A DNA stretch of 64,000 bases from Ricinus communis (taxonomy: Eukaryota > Streptophyta > Magnoliopsida > Malpighiales > Euphorbiaceae): NCBI RefSeq assembly GCF_019578655.1, contig NC_063257.1:19716001-19780000 (forward strand), read 5' to 3'. How positions within the stretch are numbered: the first letter of the stretch is position 1; each line of letters begins with the position of its first letter. Below the pieces are notes generated by a model. It did not search any database. It saw only the letters and a list, made by a program, of their open reading frames with translations, and had not been told where the DNA came from. Of the stretch, positions 45,150-56,469 are shown in pieces. Position numbers and translations under genes: made by a program.

Positions 45150-45560
45150 ACAAAGGGACAACTTGTTTCATACAAGATTTCATATATAAGGCAAGGAATG
45201 TAATGTGATTATTAATAGTGGGAGTTGCACTAATGTTGTAAGTACTCTCTTGATTAGTAGATTAGGGTTCCTACCATACCACACCCATATGCATATAAGC
45301 TTTAATGGCTTAATGATTGTGGTGAGGTTAAGGTGTAAGCAATTATTTCCTTTTTTATTAGTAAATATCATGATGAGGTGTTGCGCAATGTAGTACTTAT
45401 GCATGCTAGTGATATGTCGCTTAGGAGACCATGGCAATTTGATAGGACGACAATGCATGATAGGTACTTGAATAGGTATTCATTCACCATGGAAAAAAGA
45501 CCATATTGACACCACTTTCCTCAAAGGAAGTATATGAAAACCAATGTAAGATAGAAAAGA
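45150..45560 (+). pseudogene. Gypsy protease remnant
   Basis: DNLFHTRFHI then VIINSGSCTNVVSTLLISRL is the protease region of an iMet-primed gypsy family whose active site normally reads DGGSC; here the Asp is Asn. A decayed LRRPWQFDR (usual LGRPWQ) follows at about 45420-45440. The gag gene that should precede it is missing: 44790-45130 is AT-rich with no domain. Confidence 0.75.
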
Positions 45561-45799
45561 TGAGAGTGGAGGCCGAGAAGAAAAAAGAAAGAGAAGAGAA
45601 AGGGTATTTTAGAGAATAAAAAAAAGATTAAGGATAACGAAAAAGTAGTAAAGAATCGGCCTAGAGAGAAAAGTGAAAAGAATGTGAGTTTAATAGCTAA
45701 AGCAAGTGAGGTTAGGCAACTTTGTATTCTAATCAGACTATATTTGTACTTTTGTAAAAAGGGGCTTATTTTACCACTAATGACCTTAATCCATCTTTG

Positions 45800-46872
45800 C
45801 CTAGTGTATTTGTTGAATCTTTGTAGGCATTTGAAAGATATGTTTCCCGAGGAGGTGCCAAGTGGTTTACTACCAATTAGAAGCATAGAACATCATATAG
45901 ACTTCATTCCAAGGGCTGCCATACCTAATAGACCAACATTATAGTACTAATCCACGTGAGACTAAGGATATCCGAAGACAAGTGTAGGAATTACTAGATA
46001 AGAGGTATGTAATAGAAAGTCTGAGTCCTTGTTCCGTACCTGTTATTCTTATGCTAAAAAAAGACGGATCATCGAGGATGTATGTGGATTATAGAACCAT
46101 CAACAAGATCATTATAAAGTATCTTCATCCTATTCCTAGATTAGATGATATGCTTGATGAATTGTATGGTTCTTATTTGTTTACTAAGACTGACTTGAAA
46201 TCTAGTTATTATCAAATTCGCATGAATGTTGGGGATGAATGGAAAATAATATTTAAGACTAAATATGGTTTGTATGAATGGCTTGTTATGCCTTTTGGTC
46301 TTACTAATGCACTAGTACTTTTATGAGATTGATGAATCATGTTTTGCGTGAATACTTGGGTAAATTTGTAGTTGTTTATTTTGATGATATTTTATTTTAT
46401 TTTAAATCTTTAGATGAACATGTTATGCACGTGCGTTTAATTTTAGGTATTATTAGGAAAGAAAAGTTATATGCTAACCTTAAAAAGTGTAGTTTTTGCA
46501 TCGAGAAGGTTATCTTTTTAGGTTTTGTAGTATCTAGTCAAGGTGTTGAGTTTGATGAGGACAAGTTAAAAGCTATAAGAGACTGGCCGACACCTAAGAA
46601 TGCTAGTCAGGGAAGAAGGTTTCATGGACTTGCGGGCTTCTATAGGAGATTCATTAAGGATTTCAATACTATAGCTGCACCATTAAATGAGTTAAGAAAA
46701 ATGTTGGATTTGTGTGGGATGATGCACAGGAACATGCATTTAATGAACTTAACGATAAATTATGTAATGCACCTTTGCTTGCTTTACCTAACTTTGATAA
46801 GACCTTTAAAATTGAATGTGATGCTAGTGGTATAGGAATTGGAGCTCGTTTAATGCAAGATCAAAGACCACT
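45800..46872 (+). pseudogene. Gypsy reverse transcriptase and RNase H start
   Basis: Order: FPEEVPSGLLPIRSIEHHID, a broken primer-grip approach, [69 protein letters not shown]; after a one-base loss the next frame has [22 protein letters not shown] (intact catalytic YFDD), LRKEKLYANL-type segment, GFVVSSQGVEFDEDKLKAIR and HGLAGFYRRFIKDF; a further shift leads to LLALPNFDKTFKIECDASGI and GARLMQDQRPL. It stops in RNase H where a family L LTR in opposite orientation starts. Same protein family as 43223-44597, but a different, opposite-strand copy. Confidence 0.9.
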
Positions 46873-47554
46873 AATGAATTAAAGGAAAATTAAGTCCCTT
46901 AAACCCCAATTCTAAGTACGCCACAAGGATAGATCAACTCCTTGATAAGTAAGATTTGCATTTAAACAAGCACATGAAACCTAAACTATATCAAAAGATT
47001 AAACCCGTATGCAAGTTTGATTTCATTACCCAATATCTATCTAGAACTAGACCAATGGAAACCTTAAACCCTTCAAGTATATTAAATAATCAAACCTAAA
47101 ATATTACAGGTAGAAGATGCCACAATTGAGTATGGATTCTAAATTAATAAGTCGAATTTGAACGCCACAAATAATGAATTGCTTGATAAGTTCGAATTAG
47201 CTCTAAGCAAGAACTAAGAATAGAGTATAAACTCATAAAATATATTGATCATTAATCAATCAATGAACTTGAAAATTCATACTAGGCTTTAATAGCCTTT
47301 AGAGAACCCTAATTCTTAGCTATTAAGGAATTACAACTCAATTAGGATAGAGACAGACATCCTAACTAAGAAAGATAACTAAAAACAAAGTCCTAATACT
47401 TCTAAATTACTATGTAGTCACCCATTAGGAGTAAGAAACGTGGTGTCTTTAAGTCACACACATGGGCCATCTTTGTCGGAGTTAATTAGGTCCAAACTCC
47501 TATGTGCTTTTATGTGCTCCTATATGTTCATTAAGCTTATATTAGATTTATTCA
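46873..47554 (-). repeat. Family L LTR relative
   Basis: Reverse complement resembles 28625-29412, best at the right-hand primer-proximal part ('cttaaaccccaattctaagt' against 29390-29410). The outer ~140 bp are missing. Confidence 0.65.
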
Positions 47555-47935
47555 AGCTCAATAAACTGAATTAGATTAATGAGCCTTGAATTTGAATCCA
47601 ATTCTTCAAGCCTTGATGTGTTGTTAGCCCAAATGTCTTGAATAAGCCCATTGAGAGCTTCTTTTATCTTCTTAGCCTTGGACTTTGTAATTGGATCTCC
47701 ATGGATGTGAAGTGGATCTTAAATCCTAGTTGGATCAGGATTCCCAATGTCACTTGAATTCTTGATGTCATTTAGTTTTCCAATATCATTAGGACTCCTT
47801 GTTGGAGTAGAACTCCTAGTTAGTGAAGGACTCCTTGTCAGAATAGGATTCTTTCAGCTAGTAGGATTTGCATCATTAGGATTCCTTGTTGGAGTAGGAT
47901 TTCTTGTGCTAGATGGGTTCTTATCAATGATGGAG
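47555..47935 (-). pseudogene. Hexapeptide repeats and SKAKKIKEAL tail
   Basis: The minus strand encodes an 18-bp/6-residue repeat array (47721-47913), then GDPITKSKAKKIKEALNGLI and QDIWANNTSRLEELD, the lysine-rich C-terminal tail often seen in plant gypsy polyproteins, ending FIELE at the LTR edge. This copy links the repeats to a recognisable polyprotein tail. Confidence 0.6.
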
Positions 47936-50440
47936 ATCATAATGGTCCAAATCTTGATTGGAACATTGGTGCGTGCCTTGATTCCAAATCTAGGTTTGCT
48001 ACTGCGGGTCTTCATAAGTCCACAAAGTTCTTGTAAGAACGCATAACTTGATTTCCCACAAGGTAGAAAACTAAAATAATATGCTCACTAGCCTCAAGTA
48101 TTCGGTTGCATATAGTTTTTTTAGTGTGAAAGCCCTAATTCCATATGAAGAAAAAATAAGAAGCTAAATATAAATAAATAAATAAAGAAGGATGAATAAA
48201 CTAAAGTCAAATCAAGAACCGGAGAGGAGTTGACTAGTCAATAGCTATCATTGTTCCAAATTTTATGAGCCAGTTTAATGAAAGTAAGGGGAAATCTGCG
48301 AGGACCTACCTAATTATAACCCAACCCAAATTAGTTCTTTATATGCATCTCGGACATTAAAATGCTCGTATTCCCACTAGTATTACACTTGGATTAATTG
48401 AAACTCATATGATCACTTCCCTACAGCGCATGGATTTACGTCTCATCTTGCTTGATCATCAAGCTAAGCCCCAATGTTACTGGTTAAGCTTGTCAATTGC
48501 ATTCCTGTGATTCTATATGCCAATCCTCGTGTCATCAGGAGTCCTCGTGCTTAGAGATACAAGGAACAAGCCTCAATTCTCATTGTTCCCTTTTTCCTCC
48601 AAAAGTTATATTTGCAAACATTAGAAGAATGATATCAATACTCGATCAACTAATTTTCTTTCTTCACATTTGTCTAAGTATTGAATCAGTGCCTATGATT
48701 GCCGCTTCCTTAAGCTTTGTCTCAGCAGTCGTGTTTATGCTCCCTAGATAAAACCAAACTATCATACAAGAGAAAGAAGAGTTGAGTGGTTAACAACTCT
48801 CACAGTCCCAAATTGTATGAGCTAGATTCGTAAAAGTAAGGGACAATTTATATGGGCATACTTAATAACACTTCTACCAATTACATAATTATATGCATCC
48901 TAGACGTCGAATTACACTCATTCCCTCTTGGATTAATCAAAAGCAACATGATTTTTCCCTTACGCGCATGGATTTGTGTCTCGTCTTGCTAGATCATCAA
49001 GTCATGCTATAATGCCACCTGTCAAGCTTGTCAATTGTATTTATGCTAGCCAAAAAACTAAACCATCAAACCAGATAGAGATTAGATAGCGTGGAACAAA
49101 AGAAATGAACAAAATGAGAACATAGATGGGATTTCGGATCTGATAAGGAAAGAAATCACAAGTTCTTTATATTCTTCCATACAGCTAAGCGAAAGGATCA
49201 AATCGAATTGACTTAAACATAAGGTCAACAAAGACTACAAAAGAAAGGAAGGACGTAAGCCATAAGTTTATGTTTACTAGAATGAGTCTTGATAAGTCCG
49301 CAAAGTTCTTGAAAGAACCCATATCTTGATTTTTGCAAGGTAGAGAACTCAAATAATATGTTCACTACTATTAAGTATTCGGTTACATGCGGTTTTTGTA
49401 GTACGAGATAGTAGTTGACTGGTCAACAACTTCCCAATTTCATGAGCCAACTTAACACAAACAAGGAAAAATTCATCTAGGCCTACCTAATACTACTCTG
49501 ACCCAAGTTTTTCATTATATGCAGCCCTAACATCAAGATGCTCGCATTGCTGCTTGTATTATGCTTGGATTTCATGATTTCTCCCTTATGAACGTGGATT
49601 TACGTCTCATCCTACTTGATCATGAAGCTAAGCACAATGCCATCGGTCAAGCTTTTCAATTGAGTTCCCATGATTCTTTATGCCAATCCTTGTGCCATCA
49701 GAAGTCATCATGCCTGGAGGAATAAGGAATGATAGAGATTCTAATGGTGCAAATCCTACATCAGAATATTTATCGTGCCTCGATTCTCATTGTTCCTACT
49801 TTCCTCTAGAAGATTTGTCAAGGATTATTCTGAGAATGATATCATACATGATCAACTAATTTTCTTTCTTTTCATTTGTCCAACCATTGGATCAGTACCT
49901 ATGATTGCTGCTTCCATGTGCTTTAACTCAACACTCATACTTATGCTTCCTAAATAAAATAAAATCATTATATTAGACAGAGATTAGAAAGAGAGGCATA
50001 AAACAAACAAATAAAATGAGAAAATAGGTAAGATTTTCGGATCCAATAAGGAAAGAAAGCATAAGTTCTTTGTTCTCTTCTATACAGCTAAGCGTAAGGA
50101 TCAAATGAAATTCATTTAAACACAAGGGCAGATAAAGAACACAAAAGAATGAAAGGACGTGAGCGATAAGTCTATGTTCATTAGCGCGAGTGTTGATAAG
50201 CTTGCATAGTTCTTGAAAGAACTGAAAACTTGATTCCCATAGGTTATTACACTAAAATAATATGCTAACTTGCCTCAAGTAGCATGCAGATTTTATATTT
50301 TGAAGCCCTCATTTCATGAGAAAAAAGAAACTATAAGATAAATTTGAGTAAATAAATAAAGTAATATGGATAAACTAAAGTCAAATCAAGAATCAGAGAG
50401 TAATTAACTGGATAAGAATGATTAAGTTTTTTTGGGGTAG
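47936..50440 (-). repeat. Repeat D, tandem copies on minus strand
   Basis: Two full units and a partial one. 'atgccaatcctcgtgtcatc' (48519) and 'atgccaatccttgtgccatc' (49680) give a period of about 1.16 kb. The order relative to the hexapeptide tail and LTR (D, repeats, LTR on the minus strand) is the same as at 33 kb. Confidence 0.8.
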
Positions 50441-50451
50441 TTGGTGTATGG

Positions 50452-52083
50452 TGATGTACATAAAATACATACATCTAAATGGGGTTTTTAAGATTGATTT
50501 TATGTACATTTGGATGTGAGTTGGTCCCAACACTCACCCTATGTGTCTGTTTGGGTGCATTAGGTCCAAAAGAAGCCAAAGTATGATAAAGGGAAGAATT
50601 GGAGCATAATTAGACGTCAAAGCTGCCGAAACAAGCTAAGTATGCCCATGAGGAAGGTTAACACGACCGTGTTGTATTCAACATGGCCGTGTTCCCAACA
50701 CGGCCACCAACATGGCCGTGTTGGATGCATTAAACATCAAAGAAAAAAGAGGTATTTGGGGAGCAAGGCCACAGAGAGTAACACAGGCATCAACACCAGA
50801 ACGTATTGGGAACATGGACATCAGCACGGCCATGTTCATGGCAGCTGGTCAAATTCATTTAAAAAGAAAGAAAAGGGAAAAAGGGAGGCAGCTAGGGTTA
50901 GAACGTCCAAAACTCATCTTTTTCTCTGTCTATGGGTTTTTTGAGGTGAAACTAAAGGAAAATGAGACTTGGATCAAGGTTTCACTTGGATTCTCTTCGA
51001 AGATCAAAGATTGGCGAGGATTGTCGATTGGTTTCAATCCGAGTAAGAGGAACAAGAATCGATCCAAGATAGGGAAAAAGGGAGGCAGCTAGGGTTAGAA
51101 CGTCCAAAACTCATCTTTTTCTCTGTCTATGGGTTTTTTGAGGTGAAACTAAAGGAAAATGAGACTTGGATCAAGGTTTCACTTGGATTCTCTTCGAAGA
51201 TCAAAGATTGGCGAGGATTGTCGATTGGTTTCAATCCGAGTAAGAGGAACAAGAATCGATCCAAGATTGGGCATGAGGAATTGGAGCTATTTACTCTCAT
51301 CCAAGGTGTATTCGGGTTCCTCTACCTCTACTCATTTTTTTTGTAATTGAATTCTTGTTGGTTGTGATTATGAACATGATTAGCTAAACTTATTAACTCA
51401 TTGGGGTTCTTTATCTAGGGATTTTTGTAATTCAATTTTGAATTCAATGTATTGATTGTCAATATTGGTTTGCAATAGAAGTATTTATTGATTTGTTCTT
51501 CATATCTTGTTGAATGATTTTTGAAATTTGAATGATCTTGAGAAAGACGTTTAGGTCTGGATTGTCCTTTGCAACCTAGAATTGAATTCGCCTAGAGATA
51601 GGGTGTTCGTTCTACCGGATTGAGAATTAACAACTCTCAATAGTGTTAAATGGTACATAATGCTAATTTGGGTAATTAGAGTTAGGAAGAGATTTCAACA
51701 TAATTAATCTAAGTTAAGATGTTAGTGTCCTTGAGAAAGGCATTAATTATGTAGAGATTTTCCCATGGAAATTGGATTCAATCAATCAATTCCACCTTTA
51801 GTTTCTATTCCTTAGAGACAAGAATTCCCAAAGGGTTATTCCTTTACTTGAATTAATCATTCCCTAGTATACGTAGTTCGAAAACAATTAGAGTAGCTAT
51901 TAGTTAATTTAGGAATTATTCATTAACACTATTTTTTTCTATGATTAGATAACAGAGAAGATTGAGTAGATTTAGGTTCACACATTCTTTGGGGAATACG
52001 ACACTTGGTACTCGCTGTTAGCTATACTCCACTGATAGGTACACTGCCTTAGGTCATAGTCTTGCTTGACTTAGCACATATCA
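50452..52083 (+). repeat. B-related LTR (plus) of the inverted pair
   Basis: Starts TGATGTACATAAAATAC and ends TTAGCACATATCA. U3 has ACACGG(C)CGTGTT variants (50655-50835). U5 (51360-52083) is diverged from the B LTR. Confidence 0.85.
50874..51267 (+). repeat. 197-bp tandem duplication inside the LTR
   Basis: 'agggaaaaagggaggcagct' recurs at 50874 and 51071 and the following ~190 bp are almost identical, so the duplication is recent. It creates two overlapping frames with no domain. Confidence 0.9.
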
Positions 52084-52100
52084 AGTTTTTGGCGCCGTTA

Positions 52101-53542
52101 GCTATTTATGTTAGCTACAATCTAAGGCAGTGTACCTATCGATGCAGTCCAGCACTAATGGCGAGTATCAAGGTCGTATTCCTCGGGAAAGTGAAAGCCC
52201 AGAGTTACTCCCTTGTTCTTTGTTATATTAACCTAAAATTAGTGATGAATAATTTCTAAACTAACTAGTAGCTACAAGCTAAGTTCTAAGGGAGATGCAG
52301 GAGTAATTGATAACTAAAATAACCAAGACAAGAAAGCAAACCCAAAGGGAACCTAAACTAGTTGGCAATCAATCAAAAGATAAAGGATTGGTGAGTCTAA
52401 TTATGCTACCCGTGGATGAATTCTTAACCGAATTCGATTTCTCTCTCGAGATAACCGAATTCCTAAATCTAATAACCTAAAGTTGGAATCTTTTCCTAAC
52501 TATTGATTCTTAAATTAGCATTAGGCTTTAATTCGCCTCTATTAAACTTTGTTAATTCTGAATCCGGCTAGTTAATTATCCTTATCTCTAAGCGATTATT
52601 AACCAGTTCTTGCTATTCAAAATTCTAATTGCCAAATGGACTTCTCAATCACACAAAGCAATCTAAACACACAATTCACAACGTCTCATGAATGATGCAT
52701 TATCTTATTAATACTGAAAGCAAGAAGAATACAAAACTAACCCAAACAATTCAACAATATAATATCAAGCCAACATAGTAAAGAAATCCCAATGGATTTA
52801 ATCAATCTAGCTAATCATATTGATTATCAAAATCCACAAGAACACAATTACAACAAAGAATAAAGGTAGAGAAACACGATTACACCCTTGGATGAGAGTA
52901 AACAGCCCCAATTCCTCTTGCTCGAATTGAATCGATTCTTGTTCCTCTTGCTCGATTTGAAAACCAATCAACAAACCTTGCCCAATCTTCAATCCTTGAA
53001 GGTAATCCGAATGAAACCTTGATCCAAGTCTCATTTTCCTTTGGTTCTAGCTCAGAAAACCCTTAGAGAGAGAAAAATTAGGGTTTGGGACGTTCTCCCC
53101 CTGCCCTCCCTCTTTTCCCTTGGTTCTTTCTTTTAATTAATTCATCCTGTCGCTGCAAACACGACCGTGTTCCTGGCCATGTTAGGAACACGGTTTGGTG
53201 TTCCTGGCCGTGTTTCTCTCTATAGCCGTGCTCCCTAAAAACTTCTTCTTCTTTGATGTTTGATGCACCCAACACGGTCATGTTGGTGCCCGTGTTGGGA
53301 ACACGGCCAGTGTTGAAGCCAACACGGCCATGTTCAGCTTCCTCATGCTCGTACTTAGCTTGTTTCGGCAGCTTTAATGTCCAATTATGCTCCAATTCTT
53401 CCCTTTATCATTCTTTGACTTCTTTTGAACCTAATGCACACAAACAGACGCATAGGGTGAGTGTTAGGACCAATTCACATCCAAATGTCCATAAAATCAA
53501 TCTTAAAAACCCCATTTAGATGTGTGTATTTTACGCACATCA
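52101..53542 (-). repeat. B-family LTR (minus) of the inverted pair
   Basis: Matches the solo LTR at 62129-63590 closely and ends ACGCACATCA. Its first ~7 bases are replaced at the junction with the primer-site stub. Confidence 0.85.
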
Positions 53543-53547
53543 TATGG

Positions 53548-54265
53548 CATGTAATTCGGCAAGCAAGAAGCAATGGTATTATATAGTGGTAAGATATGTT
53601 TTCAATAGGTAAAGAAAAAAGGTAAAAATCTTGCTATGTTGAGCAAAGGTGTTAGGGTGCCAGCTAGGTAAGAGTAGAAAGGGAAAAAGATGAGTTTTGT
53701 TCCTCTAGGTAGGGCAGCTAAGGTTGAGTGTGTATGTATGTTTTGGTTTTAGAAGGAAGTTAGGTAAGAAGCAATTAGAAATATTCCTTTTTCCTAAGTT
53801 AGGAATGAAAGAAATAATTCCTTAACTAGCTTGTGTAATTTGGCACACCTTGTGGAGATAAAAAGTTTGCTTCCTAAGTGTAAAGTTTCCTCTTTTGCAA
53901 AGATCTTCTTGAGTAGTAAACTTCCTATCTTGTGTTTTCCCTTGTTTCCAAATTAGTTCTCCCTTTTCTAGGAAAAGATTTTCGGCCAAGTCAAGGATAT
54001 ATCAAGGAGATATTTTTTCTATTCCTTCATTAGGAAACTTGTTGAATTTTTCCTCTTTTATGATAAGTCTCCAAAATGTATTCCCTTGATTAAAAACTTC
54101 CAAAATTTCAGCTCCGTCACCTCCAAGCTTGGATTTTCGAACTTAAATGGAGTTCTACTTAAAATGAACACTTTTTTTTTGCACTAATTTTTCACTCTTT
54201 TTTTAACTAATTTTTTGGAAATAAAAGAACTAACTAAACAACTACAATCTTGAACTTGAACCTAA
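53548..54265 (-). other. Untranslated leader-like DNA, no gene
   Basis: AT-rich with pyrimidine runs. It lies downstream (minus) of the primer site at 54266-54277 and may be the leader of that element; no gag is seen. Confidence 0.4.
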
Positions 54266-54754
54266 GCTCTGATACTAAAACTAATATGACCCTAGAAAAT
54301 CTATTGCATAGAACCAATATAAATCTGTTTTGAGGATTTATCAAGAATAAGATAAAGGATACACAACTAAGAACTCACAGCAATCTAATGAAGGAACCCT
54401 TAGCTATCAATGAACAATCAACAAAGTTGCAATGTCCAAAACAATAAGTCCTCATAAGAAATTAGAAGTAGAACACTCTCAAGCATCAAATTGTAATCAA
54501 AGTTAAAGTCTTACAAGATAATAACACTTAAGTATTTATAGTGAATACTTAGGGTTTAAACAAACTAATGAGTATTGTGCCAAATGCAAAGGGCGGTCCA
54601 TAGTTAGAATTAATCTAATAAACATAACTAGAGGCCTAAACTAAACAAGTAATGAAAATGGCCTAAAGAAATAGAGTTTTAAAGTAATAAAACACTCAAG
54701 GGCCAAAATACATAAGAAGTAGCTTCGACCCAAGGGGAAATTAATAAGAAGTCA
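54266..54754 (-). repeat. LTR with initiator tRNA-Met primer site (family L type)
   Basis: Sense: LTR starts TGACTTCTTATTAA (54754) and ends near 54287; TAGTATCAGAGC (54266-54277) follows, one change from consensus. Confidence 0.65.
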
Positions 54755-54945
54755 AGCTACTTGAAGCCCATTCTCACTAACTTGAATCATCAAGACACAA
54801 TCTAGCCCATTGGGCTTATTTGAGGCTTGTTCTTCCACAATGTGAGTTGTCACCAAGGCTTGAGCAAATAAGGCCGCTGCATCCTTAATCTTCTTGGCTC
54901 TTACTCTTGTCCACATATATAGAGGATCTTGTTTGGATGGGTTTG
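54755..54945 (-). pseudogene. Polyprotein tail ending at the LTR
   Basis: The frame reads MWTRVRAKKIKDAAALFAQA and LDCVLMIQVSENGLQVA, then TGA, the first bases of the LTR (54752-54754). It is the same kind of TRxRAKKIK tail as at 47.6 kb. The codons before it (NPYDGNPSAPTNPSKQD) run into a scrap of repeat D (54960-55015). Confidence 0.6.
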
Positions 54946-55017
54946 TAGGAGCACTAGGATTTCCATCATAAGGATTGGCATAAGGAATCATGGGAATGTA
55001 ATTGACAAGCTTCACCA

Positions 55018-56319
55018 GTCGCATTATGCGAGGAAAAGCTCGCGAGGGGCAGATGGGCTGTAAACCCACCATGAGACTGATCTCTAAGGCCCAAACCTGT
55101 AAAAATAAAGAGTCAGCACATACAATTGTATATAAAAGGAATTGAAAGAAAGAAGTCAGCAAAACTTACGTGAATCACATGCCAAAAACTGCAAATCATC
55201 TTGCCACCACAAACGGTGACATCCATCTAATGATAAAGGTATGCAAGGGCCGCTGACCCCCAATCATAAGATGAAACCTAGTCTAGCTCTCGCAGAGGTG
55301 CTAGATGGTGAAAATTCAACGACTTCCCAAAGTTACTGAATAGGGTTGTACTAAAAAGGTACACCAAGAAAGTCCGGGCCATTTGGTCAACCTCCCGAGC
55401 ATTTCAAGAAATGAAGCTCCGGTAGTGGAAAGGGATGCATTGGTAAGCAATGCATCTTGCATTCTTGAATGTCGACAAAAATCCTAGTAAGGTAATGATG
55501 AAGCACTCATGAGCCTCAGAATGCCAATAATAGATTGCATCGTCAAAATACACGGGCGTGCTAGAGAAATCGATGCTAGTGATAGTGGAAAATGCAAGGG
55601 GAGAAAGAGTCAACTCACTAACAAGAGTTTGGAAGGTTTGTGTCGTATCCATCCATCTCTCCAGCAAAGCATAAATCGAGGAGCGATTGACTCTCCTAGT
55701 GAACGAAGGAAGTATGGCCATGAACTAGCGGAAGCCAGTGTCCCTGATCTTGGCCTAAACTGAGCTAGGTAGTTCATTAAACCACTCATGTGCGCCATAG
55801 AAGTTTCCAGCGAACCGGATCTGAACTACATCTCCCTAAGAGGTAAAAATAATAAGTATTTAAGTATCATGCACATACAAAAGACTTTGAGGAGCTAAAT
55901 ATGTGTCTATCCGGTGTTATTTTCATGAAAAAACCCTAAAATGCCTTTGCTCGGCCGGTATACAGACTTTTGCGCTATGTAGAGCTGAATCAGCACTACA
56001 TAGTGCCAATTGGCACTACATAGTGTCAATCAGCTATACAAGTTATGGTTCTTGGATTTCTTTATTTTATTCAAAAATTTACATGTGTTTTGAGTGATTA
56101 ACAAGCATTCTAAGTTTCTAAGTCGCAAAAAACAAGTTTAGGTCAAGAAATTACCTCTCCAATGGCTTGAAAGGCGCGATATGTGCTTAATTTTGCTAGA
56201 AGAGGAATCTCCTCTCCTTTCACAAGCCCAAGGTCATTCTGGCAGAAAATCAGAGCGGTAAGCTCCCAATTTGGTGCAACTAGGGTGCGTCTAATAAGTC
56301 TAGAAGATGAACTTGCCAT
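55018..56319 (-). pseudogene. Plant mobile domain (PMD) protein, three-exon pseudogene
   Basis: Exon 1 (56155-56319, 55 codons) starts MASSSSRLIRRTLVAPNWEL; exon 2 (55170-55835, 222 codons) has GAHEWFNELPSSV, SSIYALLERWMDTTQTFQTL, ELTLSPLAFSTITSIDF, VYFDDAIYYW and YDWGSAALAYLYH, FWHVIH; exon 3 (from 55096) has VWALEISLM and FPRIMR. These are the hallmarks of the PMD (aminotransferase-like) family, which includes host MAIL/MAIN-type proteins and copies carried by transposons. Both introns (55836-56154 and 55097-55169) have GT/AG ends and phase 0. Exon 2 keeps its frame over 666 bp but has about five in-frame stops (after LPSSV, GFR, SFIS, RELD and LYH), so decay is by point mutation. The 3' end is cut by repeat D. 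Confidence 0.8.
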
Positions 56320-56442
56320 TTGGAGACTGATTTTATAGAAATCAGATGAGAATTGAGCAAGAAATCAAAGGAAGAGCAAAATGAGATTTAGAGAGAAAAC
56401 TAAGAAAATGAATAAGGTGAAGAAAGAAGAATGGATCAGCCT

Positions 56443-56450
56443 ATATATAT
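56443..56450 (-). promoter_or_regulatory. TATA box of the PMD pseudogene
   Basis: TATATATA on the minus strand lies 124 bp before the ATG, leaving room for a ~95-base leader. A run of 12 G (56458-56469) lies just upstream. Confidence 0.55.
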
Positions 56451-56469
56451 GTCCTAAGGGGGGGGGGGG

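Larger units (their letters stand above)
50452..53542. mobile_element. Two inverted B-family LTRs within one target duplication
   Basis: Plus-oriented LTR (50452-52083), a stub of primer site (TTTTTGGCGCCGTT, 52086-52099), then a minus-oriented LTR (52101-53542). The whole is flanked by TATGG at 50447-50451 and 53543-53547. The two LTRs clearly differ in U5, so they come from different subfamilies. A normal element would have direct LTRs. Confidence 0.8.

Noticed and set aside
45521..45886. 121-residue minus-strand frame rich in Phe and Leu
   Set aside because: It is antisense to the AAG-rich link between protease and reverse transcriptase of the plus-strand pol remnant.
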